Source: Stieleria varia (GTDB lineage: Bacteria; Planctomycetota; Planctomycetia; Pirellulales; Pirellulaceae). Taken from it: 64,000 bases of DNA. The DNA lies in assembly GCF_038443385.1 (NCBI RefSeq), contig NZ_CP151726.1:8804001-8868000 (forward strand), in the 5' to 3' direction. Position 1 is the stretch's first letter. Every line of letters begins with the position of its first letter. The notes beneath the pieces are model-generated. The model did no database searches. It saw only the letters and a list, made by a program, of their open reading frames with translations, and had not been told where the DNA came from. The translations under genes were made by a program, and so were the position numbers. This document shows positions 17,133 to 25,647 of the stretch, one piece after another.

Positions 17133-18737
17133 ATGCGTCTCGTTTTGATCGCATCCTTTGTGACCAGTCTCGTTCTGACCGCCCATGCCGAGCACAGACC
17201 GAACATCGTTTGGATCAGTTGCGAAGATATCTCGCCCAACCTGGGATGCTATGGCGATCCGCACGCGATCACACCCAATCTGGATCGGTTGGCCAAGCAA
17301 GGCGTCCGATTCGATCGCGCGTTCACACCGGCCGGCGTCTGCGCCGTGGTCCGTAGCAGCGTCATCACAGGCATGTACGCGCCATCGATCGGCTCCCAGC
17401 ACATGCGCAGCAAGATCATTCCACCGGCCGATGTGCAGACCCTGCCCCTGTTGCTTCGCCAAGCCGGATACTTTTGCACCAACCGCAGTAAGACCGACTA
17501 TCAGTTTGATGAAGTGCCCAGCATGTGGGACCGACAAGGCAACCAGCACGGCGATTGGCGAGAACGGGACGACCCCGAACAGCCTTTCTTTTCGGTCATC
17601 AACATCACCGTTTGTCACGAAAGTCAGATTCGGCACAGCGAAGAAGCACACGCGAAAGTGATTCAGCGGATCGGTCAAGCCAACCAGCACGCCCCCGACA
17701 AAGTCGCCGACACCTTGCCTGCTTATTTGCCCGACACGGCAGCGGCGAGAAAAAACTGGGCTTGGTACCACGACAACATCACGCTGATGGACCAAATGGC
17801 GGGCGAAGTCCTGCAGCGTCTGGAGGATGACGGCTTGGCCGACGACACCCTGGTGGTCTTTTGGAGCGATCACGGCATGGGGATGCCTCGCGGCAAACGC
17901 TGGATCTATGACACCGGCACCAAGATCCCCATGATCATGCGGTGGCCCGACAAGCTCGATGCCGACACCCGACGTCCCGACTTGGTCAACACGGTCGACC
18001 TCGCACCCACAATGCTGGCCGTCGCCGGCGTGGACGTCCCACGCAACATGCAGGGCCGTGTGATCGTCGGAGAAAAATCGGGCAAGGAACCGCCGTACCT
18101 TTATTTTCACCGCGACCGCATGGACGAAGTCTACGAGTTGCAACGCGGCGCTCGCGACCGTCGCTGGAAATACATCCGTAACTACGAACCTGAAAAGCCC
18201 TACTCGCAGCGGCTGGACTACATGGACGAGATGCCCGCGATGGTGCAGTGGCGACGATTGGCGGCAGAGGGCAAATTGACCGGCGGCCAACGCAATTGGT
18301 TCCAAACCCCCAAACCGATCGAGGAACTCTACGACACCGAGAACGATCCCTGGGAAATCGACAACTTGGCCCAACGCCCTCAGTACGCCGATCGACTTTC
18401 TCGCATGCGTCAAGCCACGCAACAGTGGCAGGAAAAAATCGGCGACATGGGTCTGATTCCGGAAGCGGTGATGATGGAGGAGATGAAACCGGGCGGCGTG
18501 ACACCGCAAGTCGATCCGCCTTCATTTGATCGCTCCCGCGATGGTCACATCACCCTGACATGCAGCACGGAAGGGGCCGCCATCGTGTACCGCATCGGCA
18601 AAGCAGACGGCTGGTCCGCGTGGCGGCTCTACACCAAATCGTTTTCCCAGCCGTCCAGCCGGGTCGAAGCACAGGCGTGCCGGCCAGGGATGGAGTCCAG
18701 CCCGATCGTCAAGTTCGACGGGGCAAACAAACCTTAG
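17133..18737 (+). CDS. Sulfatase family protein with atypical Cys motif
   Basis: 534 residues from the ATG at 17133, which starts a signal peptide (MRLVLIASFVTSLVLTAHA); an upstream ATG at 17094 is possible. Sulfatase features are NIVWISCEDISPNLGCYGD (metal site), TPNLDRLAKQGVRF, FWSDHGMGMPRGK (metal and catalytic region), and TGTKIPMIMRWP. The sulfatase motif C-x-P/A-x-R reads C70-A-V-V-R74, so the usual Pro/Ala is Val. This may affect conversion of Cys to formylglycine. LCRCT-type histidines are otherwise in place. A C-terminal Fn3-associated/chitobiase-like segment (about 460-530: GHITLTCSTEGAAIVYRI) may bind carbohydrate. The expected role is desulfation of sulfated polysaccharide outside the cytoplasm. 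The substrate cannot be read from the sequence. Confidence 0.85.
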   Translation: MRLVLIASFVTSLVLTAHAEHRPNIVWISCEDISPNLGCYGDPHAITPNLDRLAKQGVRFDRAFTPAGVCAVVRSSVITGMYAPSIGSQHMRSKIIPPADVQTLPLLLRQAGYFCTNRSKTDYQFDEVPSMWDRQGNQHGDWRERDDPEQPFFSVINITVCHESQIRHSEEAHAKVIQRIGQANQHAPDKVADTLPAYLPDTAAARKNWAWYHDNITLMDQMAGEVLQRLEDDGLADDTLVVFWSDHGMGMPRGKRWIYDTGTKIPMIMRWPDKLDADTRRPDLVNTVDLAPTMLAVAGVDVPRNMQGRVIVGEKSGKEPPYLYFHRDRMDEVYELQRGARDRRWKYIRNYEPEKPYSQRLDYMDEMPAMVQWRRLAAEGKLTGGQRNWFQTPKPIEELYDTENDPWEIDNLAQRPQYADRLSRMRQATQQWQEKIGDMGLIPEAVMMEEMKPGGVTPQVDPPSFDRSRDGHITLTCSTEGAAIVYRIGKADGWSAWRLYTKSFSQPSSRVEAQACRPGMESSPIVKFDGANKP

Positions 18738-18776
18738 TGTGAAGTATCGCCGTCCTCTCCATCATCCGTCTCAATC

Positions 18777-19988
18777 ATGCCCACCATCGCTGTTCTTGGA
18801 ACGTACGACACGAAAGGAGACGAGCTGGAGTTTGTCGCTCGCAAGATCTTTGATTCGGGAATGTCTGTCCTCCGCGTCGATGTCGGCACCGGCGGACCGC
18901 CATCGGTCACACCGGACATTCCGCGTGAGCAAGTTGCCGGCACGATCGATGCTGATTTGCAGACCATCGCTGGCGATCGTGGACGTTGTGTCGAAGCGAT
19001 GGGCCGCGCTGCTGCCAAGTTGCTCTCGGAACTGGTCGACGCCGGACGTATCGATGGAGTGATTTCGCTGGGCGGCGGTGGCGGAACATCGATCGCCACC
19101 ACAGCCATGCGAGCATTGCCGATCGGGTTTCCTAAGTTGATGGTTTCGACGATGGCCAGCGGTGACACGTCGGTCTATATCGGAACGAAAGACATCGTGA
19201 TGATGCCCAGCGTCGTCGATGTGGCGGGGCTGAATCGAATCTCGCAAGTGATCTTTTCTCGCGCCGCCGGTGCCATCTGTGGCATGGTGGCCGCCGACGT
19301 GGAAACACGATCGGCCAAACCGATCATCGTCGCCAGCATGTTCGGCAACACCACGCGGTGCATCGAATCGGCCAGACCGATCTTGGAGTCCGCTGGCTAC
19401 GAAGTCCTGATCTTTCATGCCACCGGTACCGGCGGCCGGGCGATGGAGGACTTGATCGCCAGTGGGATGGTGGCAGGAGTGTTGGATTTGACGACGACCG
19501 AGTTGGCCGACGAGTTGTTGGGCGGAATTCTCTCGGCCGGCCCGAATCGTTTAAGCGCCGCGGCCGTCGCGGGAATTCCCACCGTGATCGCACCGGGATG
19601 TCTCGACATGGCAAACTTCGGCGCACGCGACACGCTGCCCGAGCGTTATGAGGGGCGGGTCATCTATCAACACAACCCAACTGCGACGTTGGTGCGAACC
19701 AACGTGGAGGAATGCCGAGCACTTGGCACGCGGCTCGCCCAGCAAGCCGATCGGTACACCGGTCCGGTGACGATCGTGATCCCCACCCGAGCTATCAGTG
19801 TGATCAGTGCCGCCGGTCAAGCGTTCCATGACGTGGATGCCGATCAAGCGTTGTTTGACGCGATCGAAGGATCGAGCAAACCCGTGATTCGAATCGATGC
19901 AGAGATCAACGACGAGTCATTCGCGGTTGCGGCGGCAAACGAGTTGCTGCGTCTCTTGTCGCTCGGCTCTGCCGAGCGTTTTACGTAG
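18777..19988 (+). CDS. UPF0261 / Tm-1-like ATP-binding domain protein
   Basis: 403-residue cytoplasmic protein of family UPF0261. Characteristic stretches are MPTIAVLGTYDTKGDELEFV, the glycine-rich nucleotide-binding GVISLGGGGGTSIATTAMRALP (residues about 92-113), STMASGDTSVYIGTKDIVMM, and the second half IVASMFGNTTRCIESARPIL with FHATGTGGRAMEDL. The plant Tm-1 homologue binds ATP and viral replicase; the bacterial role is unknown. It starts about 40 bases after the sulfatase stop codon. The last ten residues (LSLGSAERFT) and the stop codon derive from an intergenic repeat, which makes the C-terminus non-conserved in origin. Confidence 0.88.
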   Translation: MPTIAVLGTYDTKGDELEFVARKIFDSGMSVLRVDVGTGGPPSVTPDIPREQVAGTIDADLQTIAGDRGRCVEAMGRAAAKLLSELVDAGRIDGVISLGGGGGTSIATTAMRALPIGFPKLMVSTMASGDTSVYIGTKDIVMMPSVVDVAGLNRISQVIFSRAAGAICGMVAADVETRSAKPIIVASMFGNTTRCIESARPILESAGYEVLIFHATGTGGRAMEDLIASGMVAGVLDLTTTELADELLGGILSAGPNRLSAAAVAGIPTVIAPGCLDMANFGARDTLPERYEGRVIYQHNPTATLVRTNVEECRALGTRLAQQADRYTGPVTIVIPTRAISVISAAGQAFHDVDADQALFDAIEGSSKPVIRIDAEINDESFAVAAANELLRLLSLGSAERFT

Positions 19989-20010
19989 TCGAGCGTCTCG
20001 GGACGTGCAG
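19960..20010 (+). repeat. Palindrome plus family A unit at the end of the UPF0261 gene
   Basis: Perfect stem CGCTCGGC/GCCGAGCG with a TCT loop (19960-19978), followed by TTTTACGTAG and the family A core ACGTAGTCGAGCGTCTCGGG. The TAG of ACGTAG is the stop codon of the UPF0261 gene. The hairpin codes for its last residues. Confidence 0.65.
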
Positions 20011-20153
20011 AAAATAATTGTCGCGAAATCCACGTAGCAATCATCGATTCGCGTGATTTTGGCAACGAGAGAGGACACATATTCTCCAAACCGACCACGA
20101 AGCGGTTAAACAACATAGCCTGGGGTCGCGGCGAAGCCAGCACACCCCGGGTT

Positions 20154-20354
20154 AGCTGCGGAGCAGCGACAGCATACAGCATGGGGTGCCAACCCCATGT
20201 TTCTGCAAGCGAGTCCGCCCAGAAGCTGCGGAGCAGCGACAGCATAAAACGTTTGGTGCAGCCCACAGCACGCGGTGGTCTGGATGCAATCTGTCGCCGC
20301 TCCGCGGCTTGTTGGCGGCGTCGGGCGGTGTTCACCTGGGGCTCGCGCCCCAGG
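20154..20354. repeat. Composite repeat block with direct and inverted copies
   Basis: AGCTGCGGAGCAGCGACAGC plus ATA occurs twice as a direct repeat at 20154-20176 and 20224-20246. Between and after them lie the hairpins ATGGGGT/ACCCCAT (20181-20198) and CCTGGGGC/GCCCCAGG (20335-20354). TATGCTGTCG just to the right (20358-20367) is the inverse of CGACAGCATA in the direct repeats. It looks like a mobile, non-coding palindromic element with no transposase. Confidence 0.6.
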
Positions 20355-20510
20355 CTGTATGCTGTCGTCGCATCCGCGACTGAGGGGATTGCTGGGAACG
20401 TGAAGAATGAACCGACGATGATCGCTGCGCTCTATCGCCGGCTACCGTCTGAGACCGCTTCACGGTCATAGGCAGCAACAATTCTTTTCACGTCCCCCGA
20501 GGCTCAAGGT

Positions 20511-20539
20511 TTCGCGTCTCGGAGAGACGCGGCTACGTG
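20511..20539. repeat. Family A half-palindrome
   Basis: Twenty-nine bases, starting TTCGCGTCTCGGAGAGACGC, identical to the right arm of the 60-bp palindrome at 42285-42344. It lies upstream of the PSCyt/PSD1 gene. Confidence 0.65.
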
Positions 20540-20624
20540 TTTTGCGTCGATAGTGGGCACCACCGTACGCTCCAGACGAAATTCGCTCGCCCTGTGCCAT
20601 GCAATTTCGTTTATCCTAGAGCAC

Positions 20625-23579
20625 ATGGATACGCTTTCTTCCCTCCGCGTCGCATTGGCTTTTGGTCTCCTCCTGCTTCCCACGATGGTGGGGCGGGCTG
20701 ATGATCAGTTGTCAGAAATCCAGTGGTTTGAAAAACACATTCGCCCCACCTTGGTCGAGCATTGCATCCGCTGTCACGGGCCAAAGAAGCAGCAAGCCGG
20801 ATTGCGGTTGGATCATGCCGCGGGGCTCCGTTCCGGCGGCGACACGGGGCCGGCAGTCGTCCCTGGCGATCCTGATTCGAGCCTGTTGATGCAGGCCATC
20901 CGTTACGACAATGTTTCTCTGGAAATGCCACCCAGGGGAAAGTTGCCGGCAAGCACGATAGCTGCATTTGAAAAATGGATTCGGCTCGGCGCGGTGGACC
21001 CTCGCCAGGACCCACGCGAGAACGCAGAGCCAGATGACTCGACAAGCGGACCGCCCTCGGTGGAGGAAGGCCGATCCTTCTGGGCTTTCCAACCCATCGA
21101 CGCTCCAGTGGTGCCGCCGTCGGACGATCACCGTTGGGCCCTCGGGAAAATCGATTGTCTTATTCTCGCCAGGATGCAGTCCGAAGGCTGCCAGCCGACC
21201 GTGGACGCCGACCGTGAAACCTTCATCCGACGGGTGAGTTACGACCTGACGGGATTACCGCCGACACCGGCAGAGATTCGAGACTTTGTCGACGATGAAT
21301 CTGCCCAGGCGTACGAGACTTTGGTGGATCGATTGCTAGGCTCGTACGCGTTTGCAGAACGTTGGGGCCGTCACTGGTTGGACGTGGTGCGATATGCCGA
21401 ATCCAGTGGAGGCGGTCGAACGCTCCTGTTCCCCGATGCTTGGCGTTATCGCGACTTTGTCATCGACTCGTTTGATCGTGATTTGCCCTACGACCAGTTC
21501 CTGCGTCTGCAACTCGCCGGTGACTTGATCCCCGAATCCGACTGGCAGCAACGACAACGCAATTTGGTGGCGACCGGTTTCTTGTTGCTGGGACCGACCA
21601 ACTTTGAATTGCAAGACAAGGACGTCTTGGAGATGGACGTCATCGATGAGCAATTGGACACGATCGGCAAGTCCATGTTGGGCATGACGATCGGATGCGC
21701 TCGATGTCACGACCACAAGTTTGATCCGATCCCCACCGCCGACTATTACGCGATGGCTGGGATCTTTAAGAGCACTCTTTCGATGACCCATTCGAATGTG
21801 TCGACGTGGAACACCGCCGAGCTGCCGTTGTCAGCGGAAGAAGAATCCAGGTACGCCAAGATTCAATCCGAGATCAAAACCTGCAAAGGCCAAATCCAAG
21901 ATCTCAATGACGCGATCGAGCGTGCCGGTGGAAAGAGCGGTGAAATCGCAGCCAAGGATGCCTCCGTCGATCCCGACAGTTTACCGGGTATCGTGATCGA
22001 TAACGCGCAGGCTCTTCGCACGGGACAATGGATGGAATCGAAATCAAATCCAAAATATGTCGGTGCCAATTACATCCACGATGAAACATCCGAAAAAGGT
22101 GCCAAGCATGTCGTCTACGAAACACTCGTCCCTGAGTCCGGACGCTACGAAGTCCGGGTGAGCCATTCCTCGGGGAGCAACCGATCAACCCGTGTTCCGA
22201 TTCGTATCCGTCATGCCGAAGGTGAGGCATTGGTTCGAGTCAATCAACGAAAGCAGCCACCGATCGACCACCTGTTCAACTCGGTCGGCACCTTCTCGTT
22301 CGATTCCGATCAGAAAGCGCAGATCACGGTATCCAACGAGGGTACCGAAGACGGTGTGGTGATCGCCGACTGCGTGGTCTTGATTCCCGCCGAAACTCAG
22401 ATTTCCACAACCGCAAAAGAAACGAGCGCTGAGGACGAAGCGGCTGCTGCGGAGAAGAAAAAGTTGCTCGCCGCGTTACACGCGTATCTCGAGCGTCTCA
22501 ATCAAAGGCTCAGACAGTTGCAATCCCAAGCCGCCGAGCGGCCGGTCGCGATGGCAACCCGTGATCAGCCGACTGCCGCCGACATCCCGATCGCCCTGCG
22601 CGGTGTCGTGGCCAACCAAGGACCCGTGGTGCCTCGTGGGGCACTGAGTGTTGTTTCATCTCAAGCGTTCCCTCGACTGGACGAGAGGTCCAGCGGACGA
22701 CTGGAGTTTGCCGACTGGATCACAAGTCGCCAGAATCCATTGACGGCACGTGTGATGGCAAACCGCGTTTGGTATTGGATGATGGGTCGAGGACTCGTCG
22801 AAACGGTGGACAACTTTGGAGCCACCGGACAGCGGCCGTCCCATCCCAAATTGCTCGACCATTTAGCGGAGTCTCTGATGGCAGACGATTGGTCGATCAA
22901 GAAACTGGTGCGAAAGATCGCCCTGTCCCGGACCTATCGCCTCAGCTCCACATCGCGAAATGATTCGCTCGCCATGGATCCTGAGAATCGATGGTTTTGG
23001 CGCATGACACCAAAACAAATGCGAGCAGAAGCCATCCGGGATACGTTGTTGTTCATCAGCGGGGATTTGGACCGCACTCGTGGAGGGCGAACGATCAAAC
23101 CGGGAACGTCGATTGAGTACGGTTATCGATTCGACAGCAATCGGCGTAGTGTCTATTTGCCGGTGTTTCGCAACACTCTGCCGGAGATCCTGCAAGCGTT
23201 CGACTTCGCGGACCCGAATATCCAGCAGGGCAAACGCAATGCCAGCACGATCGCTCCGCAAGCGTTGTTGATGATGAATCATCCCTTTGTGATCGACCAA
23301 GCCCACGCGGCAGCGGCACGTCGTATCAGCTCCAACCCAAAGCAGCTCGGTGAAACCGTGGACGAAACACTCGACGGGGTGTTCCAGGAGGTCTTGGGAC
23401 GATCGGCGAGCCCGGAGGAAAAACGGCTTATCGGCCAATACATCCGCCAGCAGGAGATGCGTCATGACATCAGTCAACCAGCACGATCGAGTGTTGAAAC
23501 GAGCGATGAATATTTGACGCGTTGGGCTTTGGTTTACCAAACTTTGTTTCAGTGCGTCGACTTTCGTTATCTTGATTAG
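20625..23579 (+). CDS. PSCyt1/PSCyt2/PSD1 protein with golvesin-like insert
   Basis: 984 residues from the ATG at 20625, which opens a signal peptide (MDTLSSLRVALAFGLLLLP); the frame extends to 20553 but those residues are unlike a leader. CIRCH at residues 47-51 is the heme motif of the PSCyt1 domain (about 30-120). PSCyt2 at about 165-385 ends with GCARCHDHKFDP, a second CxxCH. A golvesin/CBD-like insert at about 465-605 (YETLVPESGRYEVRVSHSSG, then RVNQRK) replaces the discoidin-like segment of the copy at 4094-7018. A coiled stretch (about 610-650) precedes PSD1 (about 700-980: LEFADWITSRQNPLTARVMANR, NFGATGQRPSHP). Located outside the cytoplasm; probably transcribed with the DUF1501 gene 34 bases downstream. 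Confidence 0.9.
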   Translation: MDTLSSLRVALAFGLLLLPTMVGRADDQLSEIQWFEKHIRPTLVEHCIRCHGPKKQQAGLRLDHAAGLRSGGDTGPAVVPGDPDSSLLMQAIRYDNVSLEMPPRGKLPASTIAAFEKWIRLGAVDPRQDPRENAEPDDSTSGPPSVEEGRSFWAFQPIDAPVVPPSDDHRWALGKIDCLILARMQSEGCQPTVDADRETFIRRVSYDLTGLPPTPAEIRDFVDDESAQAYETLVDRLLGSYAFAERWGRHWLDVVRYAESSGGGRTLLFPDAWRYRDFVIDSFDRDLPYDQFLRLQLAGDLIPESDWQQRQRNLVATGFLLLGPTNFELQDKDVLEMDVIDEQLDTIGKSMLGMTIGCARCHDHKFDPIPTADYYAMAGIFKSTLSMTHSNVSTWNTAELPLSAEEESRYAKIQSEIKTCKGQIQDLNDAIERAGGKSGEIAAKDASVDPDSLPGIVIDNAQALRTGQWMESKSNPKYVGANYIHDETSEKGAKHVVYETLVPESGRYEVRVSHSSGSNRSTRVPIRIRHAEGEALVRVNQRKQPPIDHLFNSVGTFSFDSDQKAQITVSNEGTEDGVVIADCVVLIPAETQISTTAKETSAEDEAAAAEKKKLLAALHAYLERLNQRLRQLQSQAAERPVAMATRDQPTAADIPIALRGVVANQGPVVPRGALSVVSSQAFPRLDERSSGRLEFADWITSRQNPLTARVMANRVWYWMMGRGLVETVDNFGATGQRPSHPKLLDHLAESLMADDWSIKKLVRKIALSRTYRLSSTSRNDSLAMDPENRWFWRMTPKQMRAEAIRDTLLFISGDLDRTRGGRTIKPGTSIEYGYRFDSNRRSVYLPVFRNTLPEILQAFDFADPNIQQGKRNASTIAPQALLMMNHPFVIDQAHAAAARRISSNPKQLGETVDETLDGVFQEVLGRSASPEEKRLIGQYIRQQEMRHDISQPARSSVETSDEYLTRWALVYQTLFQCVDFRYLD

Positions 23580-23613
23580 GAGCGTGTGGGACTCACTGTC
23601 TCTTGAAAAGAAT

Positions 23614-25128
23614 ATGAACACTCAACCCAACGCAAAGTCGAGCGTCACCAACAGCGAGAGCACTCATTCGTTAACCCGTCGTCAGATGTTGGGTTCGATG
23701 GGTTGTGGGTTCGGCTTGTTGTCTGCTGCGGCGATGGCGAGCCGGCAGGCGAACGCGGAATCCGTTGCTAGTTCGGCGTTGAATCCGTTGCGGGAGCGAT
23801 CACCCCATTTCCCGGCGCGTGCCAAGCGAGTGATCTTTGTCTTCATGCAAGGTGGCCCGAGTCACGTCGACACCTTTGACTACAAGCCGTTGCTGGCGCA
23901 ACAGCACGGTGAGATGCACACGTTTGACGATGCTCGGACGTTGGCAAAAAGCAAGACGGTGACGAAGCATCGGGTGTTTCAGTCGCCTTGGAAATTCAAA
24001 CGATACGGTCAGTCCGGGCGATATGTCTCGGAGTTGTTTCCCCACATCGCCCAGCATGTGGACGACTTGTGCTTCGTCAAAGGCATGCACACCGATGGGG
24101 TGGCGCATGGACCCTCGACACTGTTTTTGCACACGGGATCGATCAATCTGATTCGCCCATCGGTTGGTTCTTGGATGTTGTACGGTTTGGGGACCGAGAA
24201 CGAAAACCTGCCAGGGTTTGTGACGATTCAGCCATCAATGGGCAACGGCGGTCCGCGAAATTATGGCAATGCGTTTCTGCCAGCGCATTTCCAGGGCACC
24301 GCCGTGGGTCGGGCGGGTACGAGCGCCGCAGATGCCACCATCGGAAATCTCAGCAACAGCCGCATCTCGCATGCACAACAGCAGCAACAGTTCGAGTTGC
24401 TGCGATCGCTAAACGCGACCCAAATGGAACATCGCCGCGATGACAATCGATCGGGCATCGAGAAACTCGAATCCGTGCTGCACTCCTACGAGTTGGCGTG
24501 GCGGATGCAGCAGAATGCGCCGGACACGTTGGATTTGTCTGACGAGCCTCAGCATGTGCTCGACTTGTACGGCATCAACGACAAGCGAACCGAAGATTTT
24601 GGGCGGCAGTGTTTGATGGCTCGCCGGCTTGCCGAGTCCGGTGTTCGGTACATTCAAGTGAATTACGGTGACAACACCAACAACCCGCGATGGGATCAGC
24701 ATTCCAATTTGCCCAAGCACGCGGATCACGCTTTTGCGACGGACAAGCCGGTGGCAGGGCTACTGGCGGACCTCAAACAGCGAGGTCTCTTGGAGGACAC
24801 GTTGGTGTGGTGGGGAGGTGAGTTTGGCCGAACGCCTTACGCTCAATCCAACGGAACCGGTCGCGATCACAATCCGTATGGCTTCACGATCTTCTTAGCT
24901 GGTGGCGGTGTCAAGCGTGGATTCGAGTACGGGGCGACCGATGAGTTTGGTCATCACGCCATCAGTGGAAAGGTCCACATGCACGATTGGCACGCGACCC
25001 TGCTGCACTTGATGGGTTTGGATCACACCGCGTTGACCTTCATGCACGACGGCCGCCCATTTCGCTTGACCGATGTTCATGGCGAAGTGATCCATGACTT
25101 GATCAGTACGTCAGCCTTTCCAGGCTGA
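23614..25128 (+). CDS. DUF1501 family protein (Tat-exported)
   Basis: 504 residues from the ATG at 23614. A Tat signal TRRQMLGSMG (residues 21-30) is followed by a hydrophobic stretch. Family signatures are GGPSHVDTFDYKP, HTDGVAHGPSTLFLHTGS, WWGGEFGRTP, GRDHNPYGF and MHDWHATLLHLMGLDH. It is the partner of the preceding PSCyt/PSD1 gene. The family role is unknown; the fold is that of sulfatases/phosphatases without the nucleophile. The family normally ends near HDLI. Here the last residues, TSAFPG, and the TGA stop lie inside an intergenic palindrome that has run into the gene. An alternative start at 23572 overlaps the previous stop but gives an unlikely leader. Confidence 0.9.
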   Translation: MNTQPNAKSSVTNSESTHSLTRRQMLGSMGCGFGLLSAAAMASRQANAESVASSALNPLRERSPHFPARAKRVIFVFMQGGPSHVDTFDYKPLLAQQHGEMHTFDDARTLAKSKTVTKHRVFQSPWKFKRYGQSGRYVSELFPHIAQHVDDLCFVKGMHTDGVAHGPSTLFLHTGSINLIRPSVGSWMLYGLGTENENLPGFVTIQPSMGNGGPRNYGNAFLPAHFQGTAVGRAGTSAADATIGNLSNSRISHAQQQQQFELLRSLNATQMEHRRDDNRSGIEKLESVLHSYELAWRMQQNAPDTLDLSDEPQHVLDLYGINDKRTEDFGRQCLMARRLAESGVRYIQVNYGDNTNNPRWDQHSNLPKHADHAFATDKPVAGLLADLKQRGLLEDTLVWWGGEFGRTPYAQSNGTGRDHNPYGFTIFLAGGGVKRGFEYGATDEFGHHAISGKVHMHDWHATLLHLMGLDHTALTFMHDGRPFRLTDVHGEVIHDLISTSAFPG

Positions 25129-25151
25129 CATACGCTGGAGTGTCAGCCTGG
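25106..25151. repeat. Palindromic repeat family C, truncated copy
   Basis: Forty-six bases starting GTACGTCAGCCTTTCCAGGC, identical to the left part of the full copy at 25570-25629. It includes the stop codon of the DUF1501 gene (25126-25128) and ends two bases before the stop codon of the convergent membrane protein gene. Confidence 0.75.
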
Positions 25152-25152
25152 T

Positions 25153-25542
25153 TCAAAACGGTGACAAAGTGAATCCGATGGTAACGAGCGCCAACAGGCC
25201 GGCGAAGGCGGTTCCTGTGATGAACAGCGCCCAACGCAATGCGAGTCCTCGATAGCCCAACCACGTGATGTAAGTCTCGATGACGGGACCGGCAAAGTAA
25301 CAGAGGTTGGCAAAGATCGCACCGAAAAGGACGGCGCCCAGAGCTTCTTGCATCTCCTTGCCTGTGACGGGAGTGCTTATTTGGTGCATGACCAACGCCC
25401 CCGCAGTGATCATGCCAAGAACCGCGATGTATATCAGACGCAGTTTTTCCCAGATCAGAAAGATGGGCTTGGCGACCTCTGGCAGCGTAGCACGCTGTGA
25501 AGTTTCAACCGTCTCTGTCGGTGGTGCGTAGGGATTGCTCAT
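25153..25542 (-). CDS. Small multi-pass membrane protein
   Basis: 129 residues from the ATG at 25542 (MSNPYAPPTETVETSQ), a start type common among small planctomycete membrane proteins. Four hydrophobic segments are visible at about residues 35-56 (LIYIAVLGMITAGALVM), 66-85 (ALGAVLFGAIFANLCYFAG), 87-100 and 105-128. No function can be assigned. The gene is bracketed by two copies of the same palindrome: a truncated one at its 3' end and a full one just upstream of its start. It converges with the DUF1501 gene; the two stop codons are only 24 bases apart. Confidence 0.7.
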   Translation of the reverse strand: MSNPYAPPTETVETSQRATLPEVAKPIFLIWEKLRLIYIAVLGMITAGALVMHQISTPVTGKEMQEALGAVLFGAIFANLCYFAGPVIETYITWLGYRGLALRWALFITGTAFAGLLALVTIGFTLSPF

Positions 25543-25569
25543 GGGATTGCACAAAGTACGTTAGTCTTT

Positions 25570-25629
25570 GTACGTCAGCCTTTCCAGGCTGACATACGCT
25601 GGAGTGTCAGCCTGGAAAGGCTGACGTAC
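25570..25629. repeat. Palindromic repeat family C, complete copy
   Basis: Perfect inverted repeat with 25-base arms (25570-25594 and 25605-25629, arm start GTACGTCAGCCTTTCC) and a ten-base loop TACGCTGGAG. It lies between the start of the small membrane protein gene and the 3' end of the glycosidase gene, both on the minus strand, where it could end or stabilise the glycosidase transcript. Confidence 0.8.
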
Positions 25630-25647
25630 GTGTTTGCTGACCTACGG

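Larger units (their letters stand above)
19989..20624. other. Long repeat-rich intergenic region
   Basis: 636 bases with no supported gene. It consists largely of palindromes: family A at the left edge, a block with two 23-base direct repeats and several hairpins (20154-20354), and a family A half-palindrome at 20511-20539. It must also carry the promoter of the PSCyt/PSD1 operon, which starts at 20625. Confidence 0.6.

Noticed and set aside
17115..18509. 464-codon open frame opposite the sulfatase
   Set aside because: Shadow of the sulfatase frame, which has metal-site motifs and a signal peptide.
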